A stretch of 64,000 bases of DNA from Bradyrhizobium sp. CCGE-LA001 (GCF_000296215.2 NZ_CP013949.1:6503501-6567500); one strand, 5' to 3'; positions 49,990 to 59,103 are shown, numbered from the stretch's first letter. A program made the numbers and translations. Notes: a model not told the origin generated them from the sequence alone.

Positions 49990-50105
49990 GGCCCCTCATG
50001 GTGAGGAGGCGCGACAGCGCCGTCTCGAACCATGCAGGCCGACCTGCGAGAGCCGGGCTTCATCCTTCGAGACGCGCGCAAGCTCACTCCTCAGGACAAG
50101 GACGA
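49990..50105. repeat. Bradyrhizobiaceae-type intergenic palindromic repeat
   Basis: The stretch begins CCCCTCATGGTGAGGAGGCGCGACAGCGCCGTCTCGAACCATG and ends CATCCTTCGAGACGCGCGCAAGC..CTCCTCAGGA. Its internal inverted pieces (CTCATGGTGAGGAG with CTCCTCAGGA; TCTCGAACC with CCTTCGAGA) can fold on each other. The same type of sequence is, from general knowledge, common between genes in Bradyrhizobium and Rhodopseudomonas. It lies just downstream of grpE. Confidence 0.6.
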
Positions 50106-50681
50106 TCAGTTCGCAGCGCTGTTCGACTCGTTGCTGTTCGCCGCAGGCGCGGCCTTCGCGCCGCCCTTGGCGACACCGACCAGCGCCGGGCGCAGCACGC
50201 GCTCGCTGATGGTGTAGCCGGCCTGCACGACCTGCACCACGGTGCCCGAAGGCACCGACGCATCGGGCACTTCGAACATCGCCTGCTGGAAGTTCGGATC
50301 GAACTTCTGGCCCTGGGGATCGAACTTCTTCACGCCGTGCTTTTCCAGCGCGTTGAGCAGCGAACGCTCGGTGAGCTCGACGCCCTCGATCAGCGCGATC
50401 AGGCCGGGATCGGCAGCGGCACGCGCCTCGGCCGGAATGGCATCGAGCGCGCGCTGGAGGTTGTCGGCGATGTCGAGCACGTCACGGGCAAAGCCGGTGA
50501 CGCCGTAGAGCTTGGAGTCGGCGACCTCCTTGGCGGTGCGCTTGCGCAGATTCTCCATCTCGGCCAGCGTCCGCAGCATGTGGTCACGCGCCTCGGCGGC
50601 TTCCTTCTGCAGCAGCTCGATCGAGCCCGGCTCGGGCGGCGGCACGGTCGTCTCTTCGGGTTGCCGGTCTCGATCGGTCAT
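50106..50681 (-). CDS. grpE: Nucleotide exchange factor GrpE
   Basis: A complete 191-residue GrpE. A long N-terminal coiled coil (residues 20-60, AEARDHMLRTLAEMENLRKRTAKEVADSKLYG) is followed by the four-helix bundle (FARDVLDIADNLQRAL, then EGVELTERSLLNALEKHGV) and the beta domain with FDPNFQQAMFEVPD and VVQVVQAGYTISERVLRPALVGVAKG. GrpE releases ADP from DnaK in the heat-shock chaperone cycle. It is a core gene and its base composition is higher in G+C than the flanks. Neither hrcA nor dnaK is adjacent here, so either this copy was carried in or the flanks were rearranged. Confidence 0.93.
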   Translation of the reverse strand: MTDRDRQPEETTVPPPEPGSIELLQKEAAEARDHMLRTLAEMENLRKRTAKEVADSKLYGVTGFARDVLDIADNLQRALDAIPAEARAAADPGLIALIEGVELTERSLLNALEKHGVKKFDPQGQKFDPNFQQAMFEVPDASVPSGTVVQVVQAGYTISERVLRPALVGVAKGGAKAAPAANSNESNSAAN

Positions 50682-50689
50682 CGGCTCTA

Positions 50690-51439
50690 ATCTCGAACTC
50701 GCGTCCAGGGATTGTTGGCCCGGATATCGTGCTTCTGGCCGCGAAAATCAAGCGCCCGCAATCTGCGGAAGGTCCTGAGCATTTGCGGGGTGGCGGCAAA
50801 CGCGTAGATGGCCCGCATGACCGGAGACAGCGCTTCGTCGTTGAGGTTCATGAACGCGCTGATGGCGCCTCTGGTCAAGCCATCGCCTGCACACGCTAGA
50901 GTGCCGGACAATTCCGTCGAGCATCGTCGCGTCTTCAATGTGTCCTGCGACGGCTGCGCGATTTCCCCGCGCGATCCCGTGGCTTGCAACACCATCGCCG
51001 GCGGGCCTCCCCGATCAGCGCTTTGACCCTCGGCGACCGAGACCGACTGCGAGAAGTTGACATCGCAGCCAAGTTTCTGGTGCGATGCTGGCATAGGCCA
51101 AGGTGCGATGCCGGCGATCGCGCCGACGCCAGAGCAATACCGCAATGAGCCGTTGCAAGCTCCACGGGCGCGACGACGAACATCGGTGTGGCGATACCAT
51201 GCTGACAGCCTAGCGTCGCGGAGGCACTTGGCGTCGCCTGTCTTCGGCTTCATCAAGAGCGCGCCGCAACGCCTTCCCTGCCGGCGCATCATTTGGTCCG
51301 CTTACCTTCGGCTGTTGGGCCTCGCTAGACGACTATCCCGTCCGGAATCTGAAACCGTAATCGGTTTGCTGACCTATTGGTTCTAATGTTCGCACTCAGT
51401 GAGCTCGGCCTTTCCCTTGTCAGAAGCGGGGCCGACGAG
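50690..51439. other. Stretch upstream of grpE without recognisable gene
   Basis: A minus-strand frame of 201 codons (50687..51292) ends just before the grpE start. It contains SPVMRAIYAFAATPQMLRTFRRLRALDF near its C-terminus but could not be assigned, and its first two thirds look random. It may be a transposase remnant. Confidence 0.3.
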
Positions 51440-51660
51440 TGCTCTGCGCGGTGAAGGCACAAATGGGAAGATTAAGAGCCCCTGTGCAGCAACTTGAGCC
51501 CCTCAATTTTGGTAGGTGGACTTTCCGCTCCGGTCACCCAACATTGCAAATGCACCGCTCGGCACAGCGGTGCAGAATGTGGCGCAAAGTACCCAGCACT
51601 GCCTTCGCGGACTGTTTCTCCGGAGATCCCAAGCAATGTCTGGAACCGGCCGCCCGACTG
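51440..51660. repeat. Diverged dispersed repeat, copy 2
   Basis: Aligns with 28255..28480 as described there. The copies share several blocks of 10-15 bases in the same order and orientation with many substitutions, and neither contains an intact reading frame. Downstream, up to 51991, only a 63-codon frame without motifs is seen. Confidence 0.5.
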
Positions 51661-51991
51661 CGATGCGTCTTCCATTCTTTCTTACTGACTTCGGCAAGGC
51701 TGCCTGAGAGCCGCTGGTAGCTTTCGTGAAGGAGCGACTGGTGGCCCATGACTGCGTTTTGGGTTTTGTGTCTTTGCCTCTAGGGTTCAGGTTGCCGCGA
51801 CGCTTTTCCGCCGGCCTGTTGACTGCGTGCTACGGCACTAAGCGGGTCAACCTGATGGGTGGGTTTCGCCTTGCGCAATCATCCTGGGTTCGCCGGAGAT
51901 TGTCGGTACGACCATAAGTGAGCTCTCATAAAGGACGCAAGTTGCGCGGTCCTCGCTTTGTAAGTTCCGGAAGTTTGGGAGACCCTGAAAA

Positions 51992-52831
51992 ATGGATAGT
52001 TTACACCCGATGAGTTCACAGGGCCTGCCCAGTCCTGTCATCTCCGACGGCAGGGTCTTGGAAATAACGACGACCACGGGTTGCTTCGTCGGATGTACTT
52101 ATTGTCCACAGAACAAGTTCGCGGTCCGACAAAGAGCCGTATCTCACGCAAGGCATCTTCGGCTTGAAGATTTCAAGAAATGCCTGGCGCGCGTACCAGC
52201 AGCTGTCGATATCAGCTTTTCCGGATACTCGGAGCCTTGGCTCAATCCGGACTGTACTGAAATGGTTGAGCATGCCCACGCGTCTGGCCACGGCATCCGG
52301 ATTTCCACGACGCTCGTAGGAATGAATGAGCGGGATCTACGACGCCTGCAAGCGCTGGATTTCCGAGTTTTTTTAGTACATGTTTTTGACGACGGCACCT
52401 ACATGGACGGTGGCCTGGTCGGGCGCCACTATATCGACTTGATGCGTCAGCTGATCGACACAGACATCTCATCCTTGCTATTCATAGTGATGGGAGAGAT
52501 CCATCCTGACCTTGTCGAGATCGTTCCCTACAAAGCGCTGATCCGCTCTCGTCCGCTGCGTGGAGGCGTCAATCCTGAGATCGTTGGAACACGACAGCCG
52601 ATCGCCGGAGCACTGACTTGTCCTGACGAACGACAGCATCGCAATGTTCTTCTCCCAAATGGGGACGTCACTCTCTGCTGTATGGATTTTGAGCGACGCC
52701 ACGTTTTAGGCAATCTTCTCCGCGACAGCTATACGGATCTATTCGAAGGGCCGGCCTTTTGCGAGATCGCCGAACGCATGAACGGAAAGGACGGTTTTCT
52801 GGCTTGCCGGATGTGTGAATTTGCCAATTGA
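51992..52831 (+). CDS. Radical SAM protein with SPASM-like C-terminus
   Basis: The 279-residue protein has the radical SAM cluster motif CFVGCTYC at about residues 31-38 (C-x3-C-x2-C) followed by PQNK, the GYSEPWLNPD region corresponding to the SAM-binding GGEP-type motif, and a C-terminal Cys-rich tail. That tail has LTCPDERQHRNVLLPNGDVTLCCMDFERRHVLGNL and CRMCEFA, as in SPASM/twitch enzymes that bind auxiliary FeS clusters. GGGAGA precedes the ATG at 51992. Substrate unknown: such proteins modify peptides, sugars or other molecules. No peptide precursor or transport gene is adjacent. A fragment of a close paralogue lies at 49490..49630. Confidence 0.85.
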   Translation: MDSLHPMSSQGLPSPVISDGRVLEITTTTGCFVGCTYCPQNKFAVRQRAVSHARHLRLEDFKKCLARVPAAVDISFSGYSEPWLNPDCTEMVEHAHASGHGIRISTTLVGMNERDLRRLQALDFRVFLVHVFDDGTYMDGGLVGRHYIDLMRQLIDTDISSLLFIVMGEIHPDLVEIVPYKALIRSRPLRGGVNPEIVGTRQPIAGALTCPDERQHRNVLLPNGDVTLCCMDFERRHVLGNLLRDSYTDLFEGPAFCEIAERMNGKDGFLACRMCEFAN

Positions 52832-52834
52832 TGG

Positions 52835-53095
52835 TAAGAGGTGCCCCGGCGGATCACGGGCGCGATGGCGGCTGATCGGTTCGAGAAGATTGCGATAGTT
52901 CTCAATACTCACGATCTCGGCGCGCCTTGAACGAATTTTCGCCGTCGAGGCTTAGGGCCAGCCCGTCCTTCGGAATGTAGGGAACTGTTGAGAGCACGTC
53001 ATAGACAGGCGACAGCGTGGGTGTCCGGCCATCTCCGGGGTAGAGCAGCGACCGATTCTTGAGATGCATATCTCCGTTTCCAGCGATTGCGGTGA
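52835..53095 (-). pseudogene. HipA-like toxin kinase, C-terminal fragment
   Basis: The minus strand reads AGNGDMHLKNRSLLYP, TPTLSPVYDVLSTVPYIPKDGLALSL and EIVSIENYRNLLEP. These match the catalytic and metal-binding loops and the following region of HipA-type serine/threonine kinases, in which GNxDxHxKN and SPxYD are hallmarks. The N-terminal half is not recognisable in 53096..53640 and no hipB partner is seen, so it is a remnant. Confidence 0.6.
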
Positions 53096-53793
53096 GTGCG
53101 AGACGCCAAGCGTGTCAATCGGCGCTCGACTGGGACCCCCTACGCCCGGAGCCTCCTTGCTAACAATGAAGGAGAAGTTCTGCGTTTCCAGGCCTTCTGC
53201 GTGGCTCGTTTAATCATCCTAGCGGAGATGCAGCCGGTCCATTTCGGTAAAGGTCAACTTGATTCCGCCGGTGCGGCGGCTGCGTTATCCAATCTGTCTG
53301 TCCGGCGGAGCGTTGTGATCCTTACCCGCGAACAAGGCTTTAAGCGATTGATCGGAGGCCTGTTTCAGGTTTGGGCGGGAACCTTCACTCACAGGTCCCC
53401 GTTCAGCGGTCTGCTCGCCGGTCATATGTCGCCTTCCGCATGGATGGGACGGTAACACCTCTTCATGCATTGTTTGCAGCCAGATTGTCCGAAGGCAGCA
53501 CCAGCACCATGGTCTCGGCCAAAAGCCGTTCGCGGTATTGCGATGGTCGACAAAAAGCTGCCGGTGTCGACGCGGCATTGCGCTCCGCGCAGAACTCCGT
53601 TGCCGAAAGTCAGCAAGCCCGATTTTAGATAGGCCGTTCAGTCCGGCTGGTCCTCGATAAGCGCCTGGACCAACGCGGCAAGCGGCGCTTAGTCGCAGTG
53701 AAAGCTCGCGATCATCGCGTCGAGGAAGGCCTTGAGGTCAAGCTCTCAAAATCGATCGGATATCCGGCCTCATCCCGACAGCTGGGTGCGGCC
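53096..53793. other. Remnant region before the tRNA attachment site
   Basis: No intact gene. It probably contains decayed upstream hipA sequence. Short frames on both strands lack motifs. Confidence 0.35.
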
Positions 53794-53844
53794 GTTGCCC
53801 TCCGAAGGCAAAGGTCACACGTTCGAATCGTGTCGGGTGCGCCA
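53794..53844 (+). tRNA. tRNA-Arg(CCG) 3' segment, probable attachment site
   Basis: The sequence contains an anticodon arm TTGCC-CTCCGAA-GGCAA with anticodon CCG, a variable loop, a T arm ACACG-TTCGAAT-CGTGT and a 3' acceptor strand CGGGTGC followed by G and encoded CCA. The expected 5' acceptor (GCACCCG) and D arm are not present: the upstream bases ATCCCGACAGCTGGG only vaguely resemble them. This is therefore the 3' part of a tRNA gene, as left by integration of an element. The integrase gene begins about 100 bases downstream. Confidence 0.75.
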
Positions 53845-53947
53845 GTAAGGAAAGGCCACAATTTAGGGCGTTTCCAGCGATTTGAGCCCTCCCGCCCCCA
53901 GCTACCGAAAAGCTCGCTGTCACAACCGTGTCACAGCGAGAAAACAC

Positions 53948-54941
53948 ATGGCCACAATCCGGCAGCGAGGCAAGAAATGGCAGGTTCAGATCAGGCGGGC
54001 GGGTTCGGGGGCCGCATCCAAGTCCTTCCTGCGAAGGAAGGAAGCGGACGCTTGGGCAAGGCAAATGGAGGATTCAGGCCGACCGATCTGAGCTGCCCGT
54101 TGACGGTAGCGTTCTCAAGTCCGTCAAGTTGGCCGACCTCATCACCCGTTACCGCAAAGAGGTGACGCCCAAGAAGCGCGGCGGGAAAGTTGAAGACGCT
54201 GTGCTCGCGCGGATGCTCCTCGACCCCATCTGCAAATTGCCGCTTTCACAGTTGGGGACCGCCGACTTCGCACGCTACCGCGACCGCCGACTGGCTTGTG
54301 TCGCACCCACAACGCTTAAGCGGCAGATGAATCCAATCCAGCACATGTTTGAAGTCGCAAAACGCGATTGGGCGATACCGATCAAGAACAATCCTATCAA
54401 GGCACTTTGCTTTTCCGCCAAAATGCGCATGCGCACTCGCCGGTTGCGCCCCGGAGAGTTGAACAGGCTATTGAAAACCACTCGTTCATGCCGAAGCCCA
54501 GCGATTGCGCAGATAATCCAATTCGCACTCGCTACCGGTATGAGGAGGGGCGAAATCGCCGGTATGCAGTGGAAAGACCTCGATCTTAAGAAGCGCCATC
54601 AAACCATTCCCGTCACCAAGAATGGTCATGCGAGAACAATTCCGCTTTCGAATGATGCGATCAAGGTATTGCCAAAGCAACGCTCAATCGAAGGTCGCGT
54701 GTTCTCGATGACAGGGAACGCCATACATTTATCTTGGGATCGTATTACGAAGCGTGCTGCAATCGACGACTTGCGGTTTCATGACCTTCGCCACGAAGCT
54801 ATCAGTCGGTTCTTCGAGCTAGGGCTAACCATCCCAGAGGTCGCGACCATAAGTGGTCACCGAGATGCGACCATGCTGCTCGGGTATGCGCACGCATCGT
54901 CAAGCGCGGTCTTTAAGAAGCTGAATCGCTTGGCAGCTTGA
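53948..54941 (+). pseudogene. Phage-type tyrosine integrase, one frameshift
   Basis: The natural start is ATG at 53948 (MATIRQRGKKWQVQIRRAG), an Arm-DNA-binding N-terminus. After ARQME at about 54070 an extra G shifts the frame; the rest, IQADRSELPVDGSVLKSVKLADLI onward, is in the next frame to 54941. The catalytic domain has GMRRGEIAGMQW (Arg), HDLRHEA (His-x-x-Arg), SGHRDATML and GYAH with the nucleophilic Tyr. Apart from the single-base insertion the gene is complete, so it is either recently inactivated or the shift is a sequencing error. It sits beside the tRNA-Arg segment and is the likely integrase of the right-hand element. Confidence 0.85.
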
Positions 54942-55071
54942 CGCCACCCTCCTTAGAAAGCTTTCCGATAAGTGACATGCGCCGTCGCGAATGGGATGCC
55001 CGCTCGCCCCGCGCTTCCGCGAACGACCGCGCTCCATCAGCGATCCCAGGCGGCCGGTAGCGTCGCCAAAA

Positions 55072-55884
55072 TCACCAAGTCCGAGCATCGATTATTGCGA
55101 TGTTAAAGGTCTTCATGCCCTTTCGGTACACCATCAGCGGCCCCATATCGAACGCGTATGTTGAGCCCGGCGCGATGTTGCGTGTGCTCGCTGGCCAGCC
55201 GTCGATGGTGTCGATAACACCCCCCTTGCCATCTTCTGCGGTGATCTTGATCTGAGCCCCAGCGCTTAGAGCGCAGTTGTTCTTTAGCTTCCCCGTCAGC
55301 TTCAAAGCCGGACACGATGATTGCCTGCAATCATCAAACACCCTTGGGGAAAATCCTTCCACCGTGAAATCGGTTGCCCGGCACCTGCTCGTCAGAGGCG
55401 GAGACACTGACTCGATTTTCGTGGGGACCAGAGTAGCCAATTTCTGTTGCTCAGACGTGATAGCTGTATCCTTCGGTGTTTGGAAGTCTTGGACGCCCAT
55501 TACGATTAGCACGCCCGCAATTCCAAATACGATCAACAAAGTGAACACCTTGCCAAACGAAATGTACCGCTGTTGCCTCTGCTCGTTCTCCAAGAGACGG
55601 CCAACCGGCGATTCCGCCTCATTAGCGCGAGCGGCCGCTATGCTACGTTCCATTCTCGCAAAGCGCTGTTCGCTTCGACGAGATTGAGCGGCAATGGCGG
55701 CAAATATCCAGGCGATTACCCATGCGAAAAGGACGCCTGCAAATCCAACAACAGGCACGATGCCAACCAGTGAAAAACAGCAAAAAAGAAACGATAGGAA
55801 TTTCCAGACGCCACCCCGGCCGCCTAGTGAAATGATGAACGGTAGAAACGCGAGGATGGCTGATAAAATCAATATTCCTTCCAT
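55072..55884 (-). CDS. Membrane protein of unknown function
   Basis: The ATG at 55884 is chosen because AGGGGGG lies seven bases upstream. The 270-residue product has three N-terminal hydrophobic helices (ILILSAILAFLPFIISL, WKFLSFLFCCFSLVGIVPVV, VLFAWVIAWIFAAIAA), a charged coiled-coil-like stretch (RSEQRFARMERSIAAARANEAES), another membrane helix (FTLLIVFGIAGVLIVMGV), and a C-terminal soluble domain with four cysteines (SRCRATDF, DDCRQSSCP, KNNCALSAG). The last domain resembles a small beta-sandwich of the FxLyD type. No known family assigned. It is cargo of the integrated element. Confidence 0.6.
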   Translation of the reverse strand: MEGILILSAILAFLPFIISLGGRGGVWKFLSFLFCCFSLVGIVPVVGFAGVLFAWVIAWIFAAIAAQSRRSEQRFARMERSIAAARANEAESPVGRLLENEQRQQRYISFGKVFTLLIVFGIAGVLIVMGVQDFQTPKDTAITSEQQKLATLVPTKIESVSPPLTSRCRATDFTVEGFSPRVFDDCRQSSCPALKLTGKLKNNCALSAGAQIKITAEDGKGGVIDTIDGWPASTRNIAPGSTYAFDMGPLMVYRKGMKTFNIAIIDARTW

Positions 55885-56198
55885 AAATGCCCCCCTAATA
55901 GCGGTGCATTCAAGCACAACTTTTGCTTGAATTCAATTCTTGGCATAGCGGGGTTGATAGCCAAGGGGGCGAGGCGAAAACGTTGCTCTGTCGCACCCGA
56001 GTTCACGAACCGACTTGGCAGTAGCAGCAACGAAAGGCGTGACGAACATGCACGCCAGCATCCATCCAATGAATGACCGCCCTTTTCCCTCCGCCAAAGC
56101 TGCGTTCACAACGGAAAGCACTAGTCAGGCAATGACGTTGGACGAACGGGAATCGAAAAGGCGAACACTCCAATCTCCTTGGTCCGCATGATCACAAT

Positions 56199-56211
56199 AA
56201 TGCGTCGCATT
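56199..56211. promoter_or_regulatory. Perfect 13-bp palindrome upstream of XRE gene
   Basis: AATGCG-T-CGCATT lies 28 bases upstream of the XRE regulator's start codon. Its length and symmetry fit the operator of a dimeric helix-turn-helix repressor and suggest autoregulation. Confidence 0.45.
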
Positions 56212-56239
56212 AAAATGCAACATCTGGCCTCGTGGCCAA

Positions 56240-56473
56240 ATGCCTACGGACGTGCGGAAACTGGTTGGCCGGAACGTCGCTCGCATCCGCGAAGCGAGAA
56301 ACCCGCCTCTTTCGCAAAACGCCCTAGCTGCAAAGATGGAAATTGACCGCGCTTACATTAGCGGCCTTGAGCGCGGCGAGCGCAACGCAACCATCGTTCC
56401 GCTCTGGCATATCAGCCAAGCGTTTGGTGTCAAGATCGCCGCCCTATTCGAGGAAGAGACTAAGAAGCGTTGA
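56240..56473 (+). CDS. XRE-family helix-turn-helix regulator
   Basis: The 77-residue protein is a single Cro/CI-type DNA-binding domain: GRNVARIREARN (helix 1), SQNALAAKMEIDRAYISGLERGERNATIVPLWHISQAFGV (helices 2-4 including the recognition helix AYISGLERG), and a short KIAALFEEETKK tail. Such regulators control integration or cargo genes in mobile elements. A perfect palindrome just upstream is a candidate operator. It is monocistronic on the plus strand. Confidence 0.85.
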   Translation: MPTDVRKLVGRNVARIREARNPPLSQNALAAKMEIDRAYISGLERGERNATIVPLWHISQAFGVKIAALFEEETKKR

Positions 56474-56616
56474 TTTTGGAGCGCTCCGCAAGCGTCTACT
56501 TTCAGCATGATCTAAGCAGACAATTTCTGTTCTTTCGGAGTACAGTTGTCCTAATCGGACGTAGACCGCGATCGTTTGTCCAATGGACGACTCCGTAAAG
56601 CGCGGACCTCTGCGCA

Positions 56617-57411
56617 TCAGCCTGTAACGGCTGCCTGACCGGCCTTGGCAGCAAGGATAACTACACCAAGCAGCGACGTGGCGTACGTGAAGGGTGACAC
56701 TGCCGGACTACTGGCGACATCAAAAATCTCAAGTAGAATAAGTCGGACAAGCTTTATCCCGTAACGCACAAAGATCAGTAGTAAAGTTAAGAGGGCCATC
56801 GTTACAGGCACCAAGATCGATGCCAGCCCCGCGACAAAAATCATAGCACCGTAGGGACCTGGACCGAACGCTAGAATAGACAGCACGCCACCTAAGAGAC
56901 CGAGTAGCATCCCAGAAACTAAGCCGCTAACGAGCAGCACGAGTCGGCTCGCGTCACTGTCGGTTAGGCTCGCGTCATGAAGCAGACGCGCCATAACCAG
57001 AAGCCCCAAGAGCTGCGGCACTATTATTAGAGTTAGAAAACCTGCCCAGTACGGGGCGGATTCGTCCAGCGGCACCCAGTTGAGCAAATAATTTACATAT
57101 GACTGATTGATTTCCGGGCCGAAAATTCGCCGCACTAGATAAAGCGTTGAAAGAGTTGCCCAATAGACCGCCGCGAAGCTCATAGCCACTAGCAAAATCA
57201 GTCGTACACGAAAAGCAACTCGAAACCCTTTGAGGATGACACCACCCAGATCAGGCACCTTGTGTGCTTCAAGCCAAATGAACCATTTAACTAACGCCTC
57301 GCGCATCTTTGTCTTGGTCGCGGCTTTGAGGTGATAGTCGTCGAGGAACTTCCCGCTGGCGGCAACGAACGCAGCCATCGCCAACCAGAACGCCCACTGC
57401 GCAACGGTCAT
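56617..57411 (-). CDS. Polytopic membrane protein of unknown function
   Basis: The 264-residue product has about six membrane helices: AQWAFWLAMAAFVAASG, VRLILLVAMSFAAVYWATLS, YWAGFLTLIIVPQLLGLLVMA, a Gly-rich VSGMLLGLLGGVLSILAFG, MIFVAGLASILVPVTMALLTLLLIF and a final YATSLLGVVILAAKAG. Between the first two is a basic amphipathic stretch (KTKMREALVKWFIWLEAHK). No motif identifies a function. Cargo of the integrated element. Confidence 0.6.
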   Translation of the reverse strand: MTVAQWAFWLAMAAFVAASGKFLDDYHLKAATKTKMREALVKWFIWLEAHKVPDLGGVILKGFRVAFRVRLILLVAMSFAAVYWATLSTLYLVRRIFGPEINQSYVNYLLNWVPLDESAPYWAGFLTLIIVPQLLGLLVMARLLHDASLTDSDASRLVLLVSGLVSGMLLGLLGGVLSILAFGPGPYGAMIFVAGLASILVPVTMALLTLLLIFVRYGIKLVRLILLEIFDVASSPAVSPFTYATSLLGVVILAAKAGQAAVTG

Positions 57412-57555
57412 TGCGTCCTCGCAACTCTGATGCGGGAAGATTCTAGCACTAGTAGAAATAGTTCGCTACAGGCCCCCTTTCGAAATTCGGTTCAGCGCCG
57501 ACTTTCCGTCGCTCTTCGAAGAGAAGCGGACTTAGCCGATAGGCTACATCAGATT

Positions 57556-58079
57556 CTATTTTCGCTCTCCGTCCGAGCGCTTCCCGCGATTGCCCCCCTC
57601 TTTGACGCACATTAGATAATCCCAAGGGTTGGCAAAGCTACCCGCCCGAATGCCAATTTCAGCCTTTTCGGCCTCCCTTTGCTCCTGCTCGTACTTGGCT
57701 TTTGAATAACGCGGCCAGTCTAGCGCATCGCCGTGCGAGACAAGCCACCCGGCAAGATCGACGCGCCCGACCGACCATGATGCAACTGTTCGGCAGTATC
57801 GGTCGGTATCGACCGGTATGCAAGCCACGGGGCGTGATTGAATGAACCGATCTAACTCGTTCGCTGCGTTCGCACCGCAGCAATACTGCAAGCTATCGTC
57901 ACTACGGCAAAGTTGACCACTTTCGGGCGCGTCAATGCCCCAAAGCCGATCGCGCCGGCCGTGAATTCCGATCGTGTCGCCGTCGATGATGCTGGCCCGG
58001 CCGGTGAGGTCCGAAGCGAACGCCCAGCCTCCAATGACAACGAAGAGGCAAGCACCACCGCTTGAACAGTTCGTTGCAT
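57556..58079 (-). pseudogene. SNase-like (thermonuclease) protein, frameshifted
   Basis: The ATG at 58079 opens a short hydrophobic signal (MQRTVQAVV), but the mature nuclease continues in the next frame (ACLFVVIGGWAFASDLTGRA), so one base is missing near 58050. The SNase fold is clear: SIIDGDTIGIHGRRDRLWGIDAPE with the first catalytic Arg and the Glu, and DRYCRTVASW with the second Arg, followed by LAGWLVSHGDALDWPRYSKAKYEQEQREA. Exported Ca-dependent nucleases of this type cut DNA and RNA. The gene is otherwise complete to a stop at 57556. Confidence 0.75.
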
Positions 58080-58089
58080 GCGCTCAAGT

Positions 58090-58548
58090 CTATCGCTTCT
58101 GCACCGTGACTACGGTTGACAACTTATCGGCCGAACAACCAAACGAGAACGAGCCAAAGTCGAGATTGGTGTCCTCCTCCGGTTTGGCTAATGCACGCTT
58201 CAGGCAACGTATCGCGCCTTCCCGAATGGTGTCACTGTTGCCGTGCAATACGACGGCTCCCGCAGAGCCGATGAAATCAAAATGGTCTGCTTTCGGGTAC
58301 TTGCCTTCTGCGACCGCAACGAAATTTCTAGAGGGCAAACACCCGATCGACGCATATTTCACCGCTGGGTGAGCGAGGAATAAGACCACCGAGGTGCGAC
58401 GGCCCACCGAAACCTCCGGTACCCGCGCTGCGACCTCGCCGGCAATAGCTTCACATTCATCGGCAACTGCCGAAGCGATTGGCATGAAAAGAAGGAAGAC
58501 GAAGGCGACAATCAGCGCCAGGCTGGCTAGGCCCGCTATCTTACTCAT
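58090..58548 (-). CDS. Exported protein of unknown function
   Basis: The start at 58548 overlaps the stop of the upstream gene (ATGAGTAA) and opens a signal sequence (GLASLALIVAFVFLLFMPIASAVADECE). The 152-residue product has four cysteines in its mature part and a SVGRRTSVVLFLAHPAVKYASIGC strand pattern. No family was recognised. The overlap with the SHOCT-domain gene shows that they are co-transcribed. Confidence 0.6.
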   Translation of the reverse strand: MSKIAGLASLALIVAFVFLLFMPIASAVADECEAIAGEVAARVPEVSVGRRTSVVLFLAHPAVKYASIGCLPSRNFVAVAEGKYPKADHFDFIGSAGAVVLHGNSDTIREGAIRCLKRALAKPEEDTNLDFGSFSFGCSADKLSTVVTVQKR

Positions 58549-59103
58549 TCTGCAACAGAAGCTTTTTCTTTTGCGCATTGAATTCGTCTCGCGTTAGCAA
58601 GCCACGATCAAGCAATGCGGCAAGCTTTTCAAGTTGCTCCGCAACACTTAGCCCGTGTTCTGTCGCGGACAACGTAGGATGATGATTCTTAGCGGCGACC
58701 TTCGCCTCTATGAACCGCCTCGCTTTTGCGAATTCAATCTCACTCGAAAATAAAACCGTGTTCTCATCGTGAGCCGCAGACAATACGCCGCCCGTGTCCT
58801 CGACAGACCCGCCCAGAGTGAACTGTATATAGCCCTTTAGGAGACCGGGGGGGGCTTAAACTGGATCGCACGAATTGAAGAGAACGGAATCCGCTTGTCG
58901 CCCTTAATCCCTTGCTGAAAGACAAGTCCCCAAACCAACCCACGGCGGATCACCACGCAGTCGTCGTGCAATTCCAGGTTTGCACCGCGCCCCCTGCAAG
59001 TCAGAACAGACGTTCGTTCTTGTTGCGCCGATTCCCTCTCGTTAGCCTTGGCTTCCAACTCAAGAATCTTCTGCCAACGTGGCTTGCTATTTTCTGACTT
59101 CAC
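58541..59103 (-). pseudogene. DUF4429/SHOCT-like protein split at a G8 tract
   Basis: The ATG at 59103 starts a protein with a coiled-coil opening and a beta domain (VLTCRGRGANLELHDDCVVIRRG, then GDKRIPFSSIRAIQFKPP) that stops just after a run of eight C (G on the plus strand) at about 58848. In another frame the remainder follows naturally: a GYIQFTLGGSVEDTGGVLSAAHDENTVLF strand pair, then EIEFAKARRFIE, ending in a SHOCT-type tail LEKLAALLDRGLLTRDEFNAQKKKLL. The domain order is that of DUF4429-SHOCT proteins. The homopolymer could be a phase-variable switch, an inactivating change or a sequencing error. Confidence 0.7.

Noticed and set aside
50687..51292. 201-codon minus frame just upstream of grpE, considered as hrcA
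   Set aside because: It has none of the HrcA DNA-binding or core motifs, and most of it looks random.
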